DNA of 64,000 bases from Dietzia natronolimnaea (GTDB lineage: Bacteria > Actinomycetota > Actinomycetes > Mycobacteriales > Mycobacteriaceae), in assembly GCF_002289575.1 (NCBI RefSeq), contig NZ_NTGA01000013.1:123273-187272 (forward strand), written 5' to 3'. Below the pieces are notes generated by a model. The model saw only the letters and a list, made by a program, of their open reading frames with translations. It was not told the origin of the DNA and ran no database searches. The stretch's first letter is position 1, and the number at the start of each line of letters is the position of its first letter. The translations under genes and the position numbers were made by a program. Below are positions 17,973 through 27,869 of the stretch, piece by piece.

Positions 17973-18003
17973 GGTGTCTCCTCCTGGAGTCCGGTTCCCG
18001 GGC

Positions 18004-19293
18004 TCAGCGCTGGCTGATCGGGGTGAAGCTCCGCTCGGCCGGACCGGTGTAGACCTGGCGCGGGCGGTTGATCTTGGTGGACGGATCCTCGCGCATCTCG
18101 CGCCAGTGCGCGATCCACCCCGGCATCCGGCCGAGCGCGAACAGCACGGTGAACATCTCGGTGGGGAAGCCCATCGCGCGGTAGATGAGGCCCGTGTAGA
18201 AGTCCACGTTCGGGTAGAGCTTGCGCTCGACGAAGTAGTCGTCGGCCAGCGCGGTCTCCTCGAGCTTGAGCGCGATCTCGAGAAGAGGGTCGTTGCTCTG
18301 CGACAGCAGGGCGTGCGCATGCTTCTTCGCGATCTGGGCGCGCGGGTCGTAGCTCTTGTAGACGCGGTGGCCGAAGCCCATCAGCTTGACGCCGTCCACC
18401 TTGTTCTTCACGCGATCCATGTAATCGGTGGCGTCGCCGCCCTCCGACTCGATGCGCTCGAGCATCTCGAGCACGGCCTGGTTGGCCCCACCGTGCAGCG
18501 GCCCGTACAGGGCGTTGATTCCACCGGTGATGGAGGCGTACAACGGCGCCTCGGAGGACCCGACCATGCGGACGGTCGAGGTGGAGCAGTTCTGCTCGTG
18601 GTCTGCGTGGAGGACGAGCAGCATGTCGAGGGCGTCGGCGATCTCGTCGGTGATCTCGTAGTCCGGCCCGAACGTCATACGGAGGAAGTTGCGGACGTAT
18701 CCGAGCGAGGGGTCCGGATCGACGGCGTCATGGCCGCGTCGGATGCGCTCGATGGCGGCGGCGAGCGTCGGGCCGCGGCCCAGCAGCCGGGCGGTGGCCA
18801 GGTCCACGGCCTTGGGGTCGTCGATGTCGAGGTCGTCCCCGTGGGTCCCGAACAGGCTCACGCCGGCGGAGAAGACGGGCATCGGGTGGGTGTCCAGCGG
18901 GAACGCCTGCAGCAGCGGCATCATCTGACCGGGCAGCATTGTCTCCCCGAGCACCTTCTCGGTGAACTCCGCGAGCTGGGCCTCCGTGGGGTCCTCGCCG
19001 TAGATGAGCAGGTAGGAGACCTCGAGGAACGAGGCGTTGTCGGCGAGCTGGTCGATCGGGTACCCGCGGTGCCGCAGGATGCCCTCGTTGCCGTCGATGT
19101 AGGTGATCGAGGAGGTGCAGGCGGAGGTGTTGACGAACCCGACGTCCAGGGTGGTCATCCCCGTCTTGGCCAGCAGCGAACCCAACTGCACCGCGTCGCT
19201 TCCGCAGGTCGCGTCCACCACGTCGAGCCCGAGCTCACCGCCGGGGTAGGACAGTGTTGCCTTGCGGTCCGAACCGTTCGAGCCTGCGGTCAC
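18004..19293 (-). CDS. gltA: citrate synthase
   Basis: TCA-cycle entry enzyme, type II (hexameric) citrate synthase, 429 aa. The catalytic His residues are in NALYGPLHGGANQAVL and GFGHRVYKSYDPRA, with the Asp in the PNVDFYTGL segment. GTG 19293 is chosen: AGAGGG lies 6 bases before it and the N-terminus (TAGSNGSDRKATLSYPGGELGLDVVD) fits the family; the frame upstream to 19440 is not coding. The 165 bp between it and pdxH must hold the promoter; no clear regulator box is seen there. Confidence 0.97.
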   Translation of the reverse strand: MTAGSNGSDRKATLSYPGGELGLDVVDATCGSDAVQLGSLLAKTGMTTLDVGFVNTSACTSSITYIDGNEGILRHRGYPIDQLADNASFLEVSYLLIYGEDPTEAQLAEFTEKVLGETMLPGQMMPLLQAFPLDTHPMPVFSAGVSLFGTHGDDLDIDDPKAVDLATARLLGRGPTLAAAIERIRRGHDAVDPDPSLGYVRNFLRMTFGPDYEITDEIADALDMLLVLHADHEQNCSTSTVRMVGSSEAPLYASITGGINALYGPLHGGANQAVLEMLERIESEGGDATDYMDRVKNKVDGVKLMGFGHRVYKSYDPRAQIAKKHAHALLSQSNDPLLEIALKLEETALADDYFVERKLYPNVDFYTGLIYRAMGFPTEMFTVLFALGRMPGWIAHWREMREDPSTKINRPRQVYTGPAERSFTPISQR

Positions 19294-19458
19294 GCGATTC
19301 CCTCTCCGACGACTGGTCCCGGCGGCATCTCCCGCCACGAATGTGCTGTGCCACACCCTACCGTGAGGGTCGCCCGCGCTCAGAAGCGTGCACCGGTCCG
19401 CTCCCCCCGGGCCGCGCCCGCCCGGGGCGTCGACACGCATCCCGGACCCGTCAGCGGG

Positions 19459-20124
19459 TCAGGGTTGCAGCCGCCGGACCGTCCACCCGTCCTGTCCCCG
19501 GAGGCATTCCACCCGGTCATGGAACCGGTCCCGGCCCCCCTGCCAGAACTCGACACGGTCCGGGCGCAGCCGGTATCCACCCCACCGGTCGGGCATCGGG
19601 ATCTCCTCTACGTCCGCGAGGCGCTCCTCGGCGACCTCGTAGAGCGCGTTCAACTCCTCGACCCCACCCACGGGCTGGGACTGCTCCGACGCCCACGCCG
19701 CCACCTGGGACCCCCTCGGACGCGTGCGCCAGTACGCCAGGCTCTCCGCCCGGTCCAGTGGACTGCACCGCCCCTCGACGTGGACCTGGCGTTCCACCGT
19801 CAACCACGGGAACGTCGCCGAGGCGTACCCGGAGCGCGCCAACTGCGCACCCTTCCGGGAACTCATCGTGGTGAAGAACGTCAGGCCCCGGTCGTCCGCA
19901 CCCTTGCACAGCACCGTCCGGGTCGACGGCCTGCCGTCGACGCCGACCGTGCCGAGGACCATCGCGTTGGGCTCGCGCACACCCCGGTGGCCGGCCTCCT
20001 CGAGCCACGCGGCGAAGAGCGGTAGCCAGCCGTCGTGCAGATCCCCCACGTCCAGGCTGGGGTGCAGGCCGTATCCGACGCGCATCGTGTCGAAGTCGGC
20101 CGGTTCGAGTGTGGGATCGCCCAT
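19459..20124 (-). CDS. pdxH: pyridoxamine 5'-phosphate oxidase
   Basis: FMN enzyme oxidising pyridoxamine/pyridoxine phosphate to PLP, 221 aa. Motifs: PNAMVLGTVGVDGRPSTRTVLCKG (FMN binding), FFTTMSSRKGAQL, ERQVHVEGRC, RPRGSQVAAWASEQSQPV, and the C-terminal WGGYRLRPDRVEFWQGG with DGWTVRRLQP. It is divergent from serC, a PLP enzyme, with about 100 bp between starts. Confidence 0.96.
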   Translation of the reverse strand: MGDPTLEPADFDTMRVGYGLHPSLDVGDLHDGWLPLFAAWLEEAGHRGVREPNAMVLGTVGVDGRPSTRTVLCKGADDRGLTFFTTMSSRKGAQLARSGYASATFPWLTVERQVHVEGRCSPLDRAESLAYWRTRPRGSQVAAWASEQSQPVGGVEELNALYEVAEERLADVEEIPMPDRWGGYRLRPDRVEFWQGGRDRFHDRVECLRGQDGWTVRRLQP

Positions 20125-20164
20125 GTCCCAGACGCTACTCCGGGCCCGACGCGCCCCCGACTAG

Positions 20165-21352
<1,188 letters not shown>

Positions 21353-21372
21353 CCCCCGGCCCACGACTATTC

Positions 21373-21412
21373 CGCAGCCCACCCGGCCCGTCACGACGCC
21401 GGGTGGGCTGCG
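21373..21412 (+). terminator. hairpin terminator after serC
   Basis: Arms 21373-21387 and 21398-21412 pair perfectly over 15 bp around a 10-base loop, 20 bases past the serC stop. Confidence 0.85.
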
Positions 21413-21497
21413 CTGACCTACGATGGTGGGAACGCCCGGGGGCCGGGAGCGCGCCGTTCGAGCCGCCCAGGGGACCGCGAGGAGTCGAGGAGGCGGT

Positions 21498-22382
21498 ATG
21501 CGGAAGCTGAGGATCATCGGGGTGGACGCCGACTCGGCCGTGGTCGAGTGTGAGCTCCCCGACTCGGGCGAGACGCTGGCCCTCCCCCTCGACGACAGGT
21601 TTCGTGCCGCCGCCCGCGGAGAAGCCGTGACCCCCGAGGCCTCCCGGGGCGTGCCCGTGACGGGCACGCTGCGCCCGCGCGAGATCCAGGACCGGATCCG
21701 GCACGGCGCCTCCCCCGAGGACGTGGCCGCCGACGCCGGGGTCCCGATGTCCCGGATCGAGGGGTTCGCCGTCCCCGTGCTCCTGGAGCGCGCGACCGCG
21801 GCCGAGCTCGCGCGGTCGTCGCACCCGGTCCTCCCGGACGGGCCCGCACTCGACACCCTCGCCGACAGGGTCGCCGCCGCCCTCGATCACCGCGGCGTCG
21901 ACCCGGACGTCGTCGCGTGGGACGCCTGGCGCGACCGCGCCGGTGGATGGATCGTCCGGGTCTCCTGGCCCGCCGGGCTCTCCGACGACGCCTCGGCGAC
22001 CTGGTCGTTCGTCCCCGACTCCCACGGGGGGGCCGCCCGGGCACTGGACGACGAGGCCGAGCGACTCCTCGATCCGTCCCGCGCCACGGCTCTGCGCACC
22101 GTGACGTCACCGCCCCCGCTCCCGCCGGGACCTCCGCCGATCCGCTCCGTGCCGACGCCCGTCCGCCCCGCGCGCGGCGGGTCGGAGGCCACCCCGGTGG
22201 AGAGGTCGACAGCCCCGGCCGGACACTCCCCCGAGTCCGCGCCGGCAGACACCGGGGACTCCGCCGAGGACCACTTCCTGCAGCACCCGCCTGCCGGACC
22301 CGAGCGCCGCACCGCCCGTCGGCACCCGACCATGCCCTCGTGGGAGGACGTCCTGCTCGGCGTCCGCGGCAAGGACGACTGA
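21498..22382 (+). CDS. sepH: septation protein SepH (DUF3071)
   Basis: FtsZ-binding actinobacterial division protein; SepH of Streptomyces stimulates FtsZ polymerisation. 294 aa: the N-terminal DUF3071 region (MRKLRIIGVDADSAVVECELPDSGETLALPLDDRFRAA, then LRPREIQDRIRHGASPEDVAADAGVPMSRIEGFAVPVLLER, a helix-turn-helix-like part), a Pro-rich middle (about 205-270), and a conserved C-terminal tail TMPSWEDVLLGVRGKDD. ATG 21498 has GGAGG just upstream; the open frame from 21423 has no family match. It follows serC as in mycobacteria and is 8 bp ahead of its DUF6928 neighbour, so the two form an operon. Confidence 0.93.
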   Translation: MRKLRIIGVDADSAVVECELPDSGETLALPLDDRFRAAARGEAVTPEASRGVPVTGTLRPREIQDRIRHGASPEDVAADAGVPMSRIEGFAVPVLLERATAAELARSSHPVLPDGPALDTLADRVAAALDHRGVDPDVVAWDAWRDRAGGWIVRVSWPAGLSDDASATWSFVPDSHGGAARALDDEAERLLDPSRATALRTVTSPPPLPPGPPPIRSVPTPVRPARGGSEATPVERSTAPAGHSPESAPADTGDSAEDHFLQHPPAGPERRTARRHPTMPSWEDVLLGVRGKDD

Positions 22383-22390
22383 GACCCGCC

Positions 22391-23287
22391 ATGGGCCACC
22401 ACGTCGCGACCTTCTGGTATGTGGGAACGGACGACCCGTCCGCTCCCATCAGGTCCGGCCACCCCTCTGACCCCGGGTTCGCCCGGCGCCTGCTCTCCCG
22501 ACTCCACCCGACCGTCACCCCCGCCTCGCTGGGGATGTTCCCCCTCAACCGGTCAGCATCCGCTGGTCCCGGTGAGGTGTACGTGGGGTCGTATCCCGGG
22601 TTGACCGTTGTGCAGACCCAGCTCGACCGGCCCGTCCTGCCCTCCGCGACCGACGAGACGTGGCTACGCCTGGTCGAGGCCCCCACGGTCCTGATGTTCT
22701 CGCACGACCCCGACGACGGGATCAGCGGGTTCGCCCGCTGGGAATCGGGTCGGCTGGTGCGCTCGTTCGCCGGGGCGGACGACCGGATCGTCGAGGACGA
22801 GGGCATGCCGTTGCCGTTCGAACGGCCCTACTGGGCGGGTGAGTTCCCGCCGGAGGGCGCCGACGACACCCCGCTGGCGCTGCCGTTCTCGCCGTCGTCG
22901 CTACTCCACGCCGCCCACCGGGAGTGGCTGGGGTTCGATCTGTCGCCGGGCGGGCTCGACGTCCCCGTGCACGGCTTCGCCACCGACGGGCGACGGGAGG
23001 TCCGCCAACGCACCGCGCCCACCGGCGCCGCGGTGCACGTGGTGGGTTCTCCCGGTCGCGCCGAACTCCACGCCGCCAGCCGACGCGACTCCCGCCCCGC
23101 CAGCAGGGACGCCGGTACGTCTTCTCCCTACGCCGACGACGACTACGAGCGGGCGCCGCTCGTCCCCGCGGTGGCGCGGGCCTCCTCGCCCGTCACCGGG
23201 GCCGTCCGCAGGATCGCCGGCGTCGTCGGTGACGCCGTCCGGCGCGCCGGCGGTGCGATGAACCGCCGCCTGGCGAACCGACGCTGA
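22391..23287 (+). CDS. DUF6928 family protein
   Basis: 298 aa, function unknown. The N-terminal 210 residues form one soluble domain (MGHHVATFWYVGTDDPSAPI, GEVYVGSYPGLTVVQTQLDRP, PTVLMFSHDPDDGISGFARWE, PYWAGEFPPEGADDTPLALPFSPSSLLHAA). The last 80 are basic and low-complexity (SRRDSRPASR, then VRRIAGVVGDAVRRAGGAMNRRLANRR), perhaps binding nucleic acid or membrane. It starts 8 bases after sepH, so a shared transcript and a cell-division link are possible but untested. The DUF assignment is from memory. Confidence 0.75.
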   Translation: MGHHVATFWYVGTDDPSAPIRSGHPSDPGFARRLLSRLHPTVTPASLGMFPLNRSASAGPGEVYVGSYPGLTVVQTQLDRPVLPSATDETWLRLVEAPTVLMFSHDPDDGISGFARWESGRLVRSFAGADDRIVEDEGMPLPFERPYWAGEFPPEGADDTPLALPFSPSSLLHAAHREWLGFDLSPGGLDVPVHGFATDGRREVRQRTAPTGAAVHVVGSPGRAELHAASRRDSRPASRDAGTSSPYADDDYERAPLVPAVARASSPVTGAVRRIAGVVGDAVRRAGGAMNRRLANRR

Positions 23288-23308
23288 CCACCCGACGCTG
23301 ACCACCCG
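23281..23308. repeat. 14-bp tandem duplication across a stop codon
   Basis: ACGCTGACCACCCG is present twice in tandem (23281-23294, 23295-23308). The first copy contains the TGA stop of the DUF6928 gene, so the duplication does not change the protein. Confidence 0.8.
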
Positions 23309-23329
23309 ACGCCGAGGTACCCGCCGGGC

Positions 23330-24163
23330 TCAGCCGCGCGACCGCTCGTAGAACGCCACGGCCGCGGCCGTGGCCACGTTGAGCGAATCCGTTCCCGCGG
23401 TCATGGGGATCGCCGCCCGCACATCACACGCCCGCATCGCGTGCTCGGTGAGCCCCGGCCCCTCGGCCCCGAGGACGAAGGCCACCTTGTCGGCGTCGAC
23501 GGCGCGGGAGAGCGGCACCTGGGCAGAGGGGGTCAGCGCCACCGTGCGGAAACCCTGCGCGCCCAGATTCCCGAGAGCGCGGTGCCAGGTGGTGGGGGTC
23601 CCCGGCAGGTGCGCGAACGGCAGCCGCAGGACATGGCCCATGGACACGCGCACCACGCGCCGGTAGAGCGGGTCCCCGGTCGCGGCACCGAAGAGCACCC
23701 CGTCGACGCCGAGCGCCGCGCAGTTGCGGAAGATCGCCCCCAGGTTCTCGGGGTCGTTGACCCCCTCGAGCACCACGAGGGTCCGGGCACCGTCCACGAC
23801 CGCGTCGGCCTCGAGCGGGGTCGGCCGGTGGGCGGCGGCGAGGATGTCGCGGCTGGACCGGAACCCGATCACCTCGCCGAGCACGTCCTTGGTCGTGCGC
23901 AGGTACACGGCTCCGGCGGCCCGTTCGTCGGCGTCCCAGCCCTCGGCGGCCGCCTCACGGCGCAGTTGCCGCAGGCGCGCGTCGGTCCCCAGCAGGACGT
24001 GCGGGCGGAACCGGGACAGCAGCATCCGCCCCACCACGTAGGTGCCCTCCGCGATCACCAGACCCCGCCCGCCCGGTAGGTCGGGGCGACGGTCGGAATG
24101 GTTGAGGTCGCGGAGATCGTCCAGCCGGGGATCGGCGGGATCGGAGACGTCGACGACGAGCAC
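23330..24163 (-). CDS. TrmH/SpoU-family RNA 2'-O-methyltransferase
   Basis: SAM-dependent ribose methyltransferase with a knotted SPOUT fold, acting on tRNA or rRNA; 277 aa. The N-terminal substrate-binding part is followed by the three SPOUT motifs: NPENLGAIFRNCAALGVDGV (motif 1), FVLGAEGPGLT (motif 2), IPMTAGTDSLNVATAAAVAFYE (motif 3). GTG start at 24163. It begins 12 bases after the purine permease stop, so it is probably co-transcribed with it. A related methyltransferase lies in this region in M. tuberculosis. Target nucleotide unknown. Confidence 0.9.
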   Translation of the reverse strand: MLVVDVSDPADPRLDDLRDLNHSDRRPDLPGGRGLVIAEGTYVVGRMLLSRFRPHVLLGTDARLRQLRREAAAEGWDADERAAGAVYLRTTKDVLGEVIGFRSSRDILAAAHRPTPLEADAVVDGARTLVVLEGVNDPENLGAIFRNCAALGVDGVLFGAATGDPLYRRVVRVSMGHVLRLPFAHLPGTPTTWHRALGNLGAQGFRTVALTPSAQVPLSRAVDADKVAFVLGAEGPGLTEHAMRACDVRAAIPMTAGTDSLNVATAAAVAFYERSRG

Positions 24164-24175
24164 TGCCCGCGCCGC

Positions 24176-25642
24176 TCAGGCCAGCAGGTCGGTGATGGGC
24201 CCGATCGCGAAGAACACGAGGAACGCCGCCGCGACCACCCACAGCAACGGGTGCACGGACCGGGCCTTGCCGGTGGCGGTGGCCATCACGACCCAGGCCA
24301 CGAACCCGATGCCGATGCCGTTGGCGATCGAGTAGGTGAACGGCATGGTGACGATCGTGAGGAAGGCCGGGAGCGCGATCGCGAAGCGCGTGAAGTCGAT
24401 GTTGACGATCTGCGACATCATGAGCGCGCCGACCACCACGAGCGCGGGGGCGGCCGCCTCCACGGGGACGACCTCGTAGAGCGGTGTGAAGAACATCGCG
24501 ACGAGGAAGAGGACACCGGTGACGATGTTTGCCAGTCCGGTTCGGGCGCCCTCGGCGATACCCGTTGCCGACTCGAGGAAGACGGTGTTGGAGGAGGATG
24601 AGGTGAAACCACCGGCGACGGCCCCGACGCCCTCGACCACGAGCGCGGTCTTCATGTTGGGCAGGTTGCCCTTCTCGTCCATGAGCCCGGCCTCTTTGCC
24701 CAGGCCGGTGAAGGTACCCATGGCGTCGAAGAAGTTGGCGAGCAGCAGGGTGAAGACGAACAGGCCGGCGGCCAGGGGGCCGATGCGGACGAACGCGCCG
24801 AAGAGATCCACCTGCCCGATGAGGGACAGGTTGGGCAGCCCACCCAGGGTCTCGGGGATCCCCGGGACCGCGAGGTTCCATCCGGTGGGGGACGGCTCAC
24901 CGTCTACGAAGGACGGGCCGGCGTCCGCGACCGCCTCGACGATGATGGCCAGGACGGTGGTGACCACGATGCCGATGAAGATGCCGCCGCGCACCTGCCG
25001 GGCCACGAGGATCCCGCACAACAGGAGCCCGAAGGCGAACACGGCGGTCGGCCACGAGGCGATCGACCCCTCGATCCCCAGTCCCACCGGGACCGTGGTG
25101 CCCGCGGCGTCGGGGAGTCGACGCACGAAGCCGGAGTCGACGAAGCCGACCATGGCGATGAACAGCCCGATGCCCACCGCGATGGCGGCCTTGAGGTCCG
25201 AGGGGATGGCGTCGAAGACGGCCTTGCGGAACCCGCTCACCGCGAGGATGACGATGATGATGCCCTCGATGACGATCAACCCCATGGCCTCGGCCCACGT
25301 GACCTGCCTGGCGATCGTGACCGCGACGAGGGAGTTGATGCCCAGGCCGGTGGCGAAGGCGAACGGATAGCGGGCGATCGCGCCGAAGGCCACCGTCATC
25401 ACCCCGGCGGTGAACGCGGTGACCGCGGCGATCTCGATGATCGACAGCTGGTTGCCCTCGACGTCGACACCCGAACCGAGGATCAGCGGGTTGAGCACGA
25501 TGATGTAGGCCATCGCGAAGAAGCTGACCACCCCACCGCGCACCTCGCGGGACACGGTCGACCCGCGCTCGCTGATCTTGAAGTACCGGTCGACGGCCCC
25601 ACCTACTGGGGTCCGCGACGGGGCCCCGGTGCTCTGCGACAT
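24176..25642 (-). CDS. NCS2 permease, guanine/hypoxanthine (AzgA) type
   Basis: Proton-coupled purine base importer, 488 aa with 12-14 membrane segments. AzgA-type marks: VDRYFKISERGSTVSREVRGGVVSFFAMAYIIVLNPLIL at the N-terminus, FATGLGINSLVAVTIA, LLANFFDAMGTFTGLGKEAGLMDEKGNLPNMK and VGAVAGGFTSSSSNTVFLESATGIAEGARTGLANI. ATG 25642 has AGGAAGG 8 bases upstream; the open frame continues to 26362 but that part is antisense to the DUF3027 gene region and not coding. Substrate by family. It is first gene of a likely operon with the methyltransferase. Confidence 0.9.
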   Translation of the reverse strand: MSQSTGAPSRTPVGGAVDRYFKISERGSTVSREVRGGVVSFFAMAYIIVLNPLILGSGVDVEGNQLSIIEIAAVTAFTAGVMTVAFGAIARYPFAFATGLGINSLVAVTIARQVTWAEAMGLIVIEGIIIVILAVSGFRKAVFDAIPSDLKAAIAVGIGLFIAMVGFVDSGFVRRLPDAAGTTVPVGLGIEGSIASWPTAVFAFGLLLCGILVARQVRGGIFIGIVVTTVLAIIVEAVADAGPSFVDGEPSPTGWNLAVPGIPETLGGLPNLSLIGQVDLFGAFVRIGPLAAGLFVFTLLLANFFDAMGTFTGLGKEAGLMDEKGNLPNMKTALVVEGVGAVAGGFTSSSSNTVFLESATGIAEGARTGLANIVTGVLFLVAMFFTPLYEVVPVEAAAPALVVVGALMMSQIVNIDFTRFAIALPAFLTIVTMPFTYSIANGIGIGFVAWVVMATATGKARSVHPLLWVVAAAFLVFFAIGPITDLLA

Positions 25643-25717
25643 CTGGAGACCTTCCTGGCGGTGGTGAGGAACCGTCATAGAGTAACCGGCCCTGGAGCCT
25701 GCGGTAGCGTCGCGGTC

Positions 25718-25987
25718 ATGACGGAGAGGCCGACAGAGCCGCAGGTGCCCCGGATCCCGGGTTACCTGCTGGACCCGCGGCCCGTCGTCCTCATCGGGAC
25801 CCTCGCGTGGACGATCGCCCTCCTGGCGATGATGCTCATGGACGAGGTGGACATGCGCGCGGTCATCCTCTGCGCGGTCGGCGTGGGTGTGGGTGCGATC
25901 GGCACGCTGGTCTACGCGCTCCAGCGGCGCGCGGTCCTGCGCGGCAGCGCTGGGGCACAGGTCGGTCTCGACTTCGACCACACCTGA
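25718..25987 (+). CDS. DUF2530 family small membrane protein
   Basis: 89 aa, function unknown. Two membrane segments (VVLIGTLAWTIALLAMMLM and AVILCAVGVGVGAIGTLVYAL) flanked by short polar ends. The layout and the position beside the purine permease and the DUF3027 gene match small DUF2530 proteins of Mycobacteriales. ATG 25718 is the first start in a 75-bp gap after the divergent permease start. Confidence 0.75.
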   Translation: MTERPTEPQVPRIPGYLLDPRPVVLIGTLAWTIALLAMMLMDEVDMRAVILCAVGVGVGAIGTLVYALQRRAVLRGSAGAQVGLDFDHT

Positions 25988-26015
25988 GCCGACCCCACCC
26001 GGGGCGTCTACGGGG

Positions 26016-26909
26016 TCAGACCTGGTCGGGAGTGATCGCCCGACCCGTTTCTCCCGCCTGGTCCTGCGCCTCGGCCGCCCCGCGCGCCCGGGCGGCGGAG
26101 GCCGCCAGCTGCTGGGGAAGAACCACCACGTCCACGGCGGCGTCGTCATACGCCTCGGTCGCGGGCGCCGTGGACTCGGTGGCCACCTGCACCTCGCTGT
26201 GGGCGCCGCAGCCGTACTGGAGATGGACCACCTGCCCGTCGGCGGAGTACTCGTTGGCGCACACCCCGAACATCGCCCCCAGCGAACCGGAGATCGGGAG
26301 CAGGAAGCCACAGGACCCGCAGTGGTGCTTGGCCCCGCGGGCGATCTCGGAGTCCGGCCCACGTGCGGCGGCCCATCGGGCGGCGGCGGCCGATCGGCCC
26401 TCGCGACTCAGGTGCCGGGGGCGTCCGAGACCCACGGGGCCGGCGACCTCGTCGAGCTCGTCGTCGCCCGTGAGGAGCTGCCCGGGGACCAGCCGCTCGT
26501 CGTCCTCGGCAGGGGGCAGGAGATCGCCCGCACCCAGATCGCCCGGCCGGATCCTCTTCTCCCAGGGCACCCATTCCGGGGCCACGACGGAACCGGGACC
26601 GGGCAGGAGGGAGATCTCGTCGACCGTCACCTCACCGCCGGGAACCAACGCCAACACGCAGGCCCAGTACCACCCCCGGTAACCGGCGAGGTCGGACGCG
26701 AACCGGTGCGTCGTGGTGAACGGCGCCTCGACGACGCTCCCCAGATGCTCTCCCACTCCGTCTGTCGCGAACTCCTCCACGGCGGAACGCGCCACGTCGA
26801 CGCCCGAGGCCAGTCGCTCGCGCAGGGCCTCGTCGAAGCCCGAGGCCTGATCGGTGCTCACGGGGTCCGCCTCCTGATCCGTGTCTACCTCGGTGTTCAC
26901 GCGACCCAT
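26016..26909 (-). CDS. DUF3027 family protein
   Basis: About 297 aa, function unknown. The central part FATDGVGEHLGSVVEAPFTTTHRFASDLAGYRGWYWACVLALVPGGEVTVDEISLLPGP is the family signature. A later H-HCGSCGFLLPISGSLGAMFGVCANEYS contains Cys pairs suited to zinc. The start is uncertain among ATG 26909, ATG 26921 and GTG 26900; none has a strong ribosome site. It is divergent from the cyclotransferase gene with under 60 bp between starts, and convergent on DUF2530. Confidence 0.8.
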   Translation of the reverse strand: MGRVNTEVDTDQEADPVSTDQASGFDEALRERLASGVDVARSAVEEFATDGVGEHLGSVVEAPFTTTHRFASDLAGYRGWYWACVLALVPGGEVTVDEISLLPGPGSVVAPEWVPWEKRIRPGDLGAGDLLPPAEDDERLVPGQLLTGDDELDEVAGPVGLGRPRHLSREGRSAAAARWAAARGPDSEIARGAKHHCGSCGFLLPISGSLGAMFGVCANEYSADGQVVHLQYGCGAHSEVQVATESTAPATEAYDDAAVDVVVLPQQLAASAARARGAAEAQDQAGETGRAITPDQV

Positions 26910-26966
26910 TATGCGCGTCATCACCACGACGTCGCGGTTCGGCCCGCAGTACGGCATTCTTGAGCC

Positions 26967-27869
26967 ATGCGTAGCGTCCTCGGCACCCTCGGCCCTCTCG
27001 CCGTCTCACTCTCCCTCGTCGGTGCCGTCGCGGCGTGCACCTCGACGGGTTCCGACTTCGCCGGGAGCCCCACGCCCGCCGAGGCCTCCCTGGCGTCGTC
27101 GAGCATGCCCACCGGGTCGGGTTCGGGCTCGGGCGCCACGGCAGGCGACCACGTGCCGGTGGGCCCGTCCGAGCCGCGGCCCACACGGGGCTCGGTCGAG
27201 GTCGTCCGCACCCTTGCGCACGACCCCACGTTGTTCACCCAGGGTCTGCAGGTGGTGGGGGACGAGATCTATGAGTCGACCGGGCAGTTGGGCCGTTCCG
27301 AGGTGCAGCGCCGCCCTCTCGCCGGCGGCCCGCCCACCGTCTCCGTGAAGATGGCCGATAACGAGTTCGGCGAGGGCCTGGCCGTCACACCGGACACGCT
27401 CTGGACCCTGACCTGGACCAATGGGATCGCCCACAACCGGGACCCCCAGACGCTCGAGGTGCGCTCGGAGGCGCCGTACGTGGGCGAGGGATGGGGCCTG
27501 TGTTACGACGGATCGCGCTTGATCATGAGCAACGGTTCGGACGAACTCACCTTCCGTGACCCGGTCACGTTCGAGCCCACCGGCACGGTCTCGGTGACCT
27601 CGGGGGGCGCATCGGTCGCCCGGATCAACGAACTCGAGTGCGCGGACGGCTCCGTCCTGGCCAACGTCTGGATGACCGACGAGGTCATCCGCATCGACCC
27701 CGCCACCGGCGCGGTCACCGCCATCTACGACGCCTCGGCGCTCGAACGGCCCCGGCCGGCCAGCCGGGAGGCGGTCCTCAACGGGATCGCCGCGCTCCCC
27801 GGATCGGAGAACGTGCTGCTGACCGGGAAGCTGTGGCCCACGATGTACGAGGTGCGCCTCATTGGGTGA
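26967..27869 (+). CDS. glutaminyl-peptide cyclotransferase-like lipoprotein
   Basis: Beta-propeller protein of the plant/bacterial glutamine cyclotransferase family (PF05096), which forms N-terminal pyroglutamate. 300 aa. A lipoprotein signal ends in VGAVAAC (Cys about 24), followed by a Ser/Gly/Pro linker to about residue 70. The propeller begins at VEVVRTLAHDPTLFTQGLQVVGDEIYESTGQLGRSEV and contains NEFGEGLAV, LWTLTWTNGIA, LIMSNGSDELTFRDP, NELECADGSVLANVWMTDEVIRIDPATG and VLNGIAALPGSENVLLTGKLWPTMYEV, all typical. It acts on the outer face of the membrane; natural substrate unknown. Its end overlaps the MFS gene start by 8 bases. Confidence 0.88.
   Translation: MRSVLGTLGPLAVSLSLVGAVAACTSTGSDFAGSPTPAEASLASSSMPTGSGSGSGATAGDHVPVGPSEPRPTRGSVEVVRTLAHDPTLFTQGLQVVGDEIYESTGQLGRSEVQRRPLAGGPPTVSVKMADNEFGEGLAVTPDTLWTLTWTNGIAHNRDPQTLEVRSEAPYVGEGWGLCYDGSRLIMSNGSDELTFRDPVTFEPTGTVSVTSGGASVARINELECADGSVLANVWMTDEVIRIDPATGAVTAIYDASALERPRPASREAVLNGIAALPGSENVLLTGKLWPTMYEVRLIG

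Noticed and set aside
19294..19458. GlxR/CRP site in the gltA promoter (TGTG-N6-CACA)
   Set aside because: Spacing is two bases short of the TGTG-N8-CACA needed and the half-sites are incomplete.
17863..20025. 720-codon plus-strand frame over fkbP, gltA and pdxH
   Set aside because: Shadow of three certain minus-strand genes.
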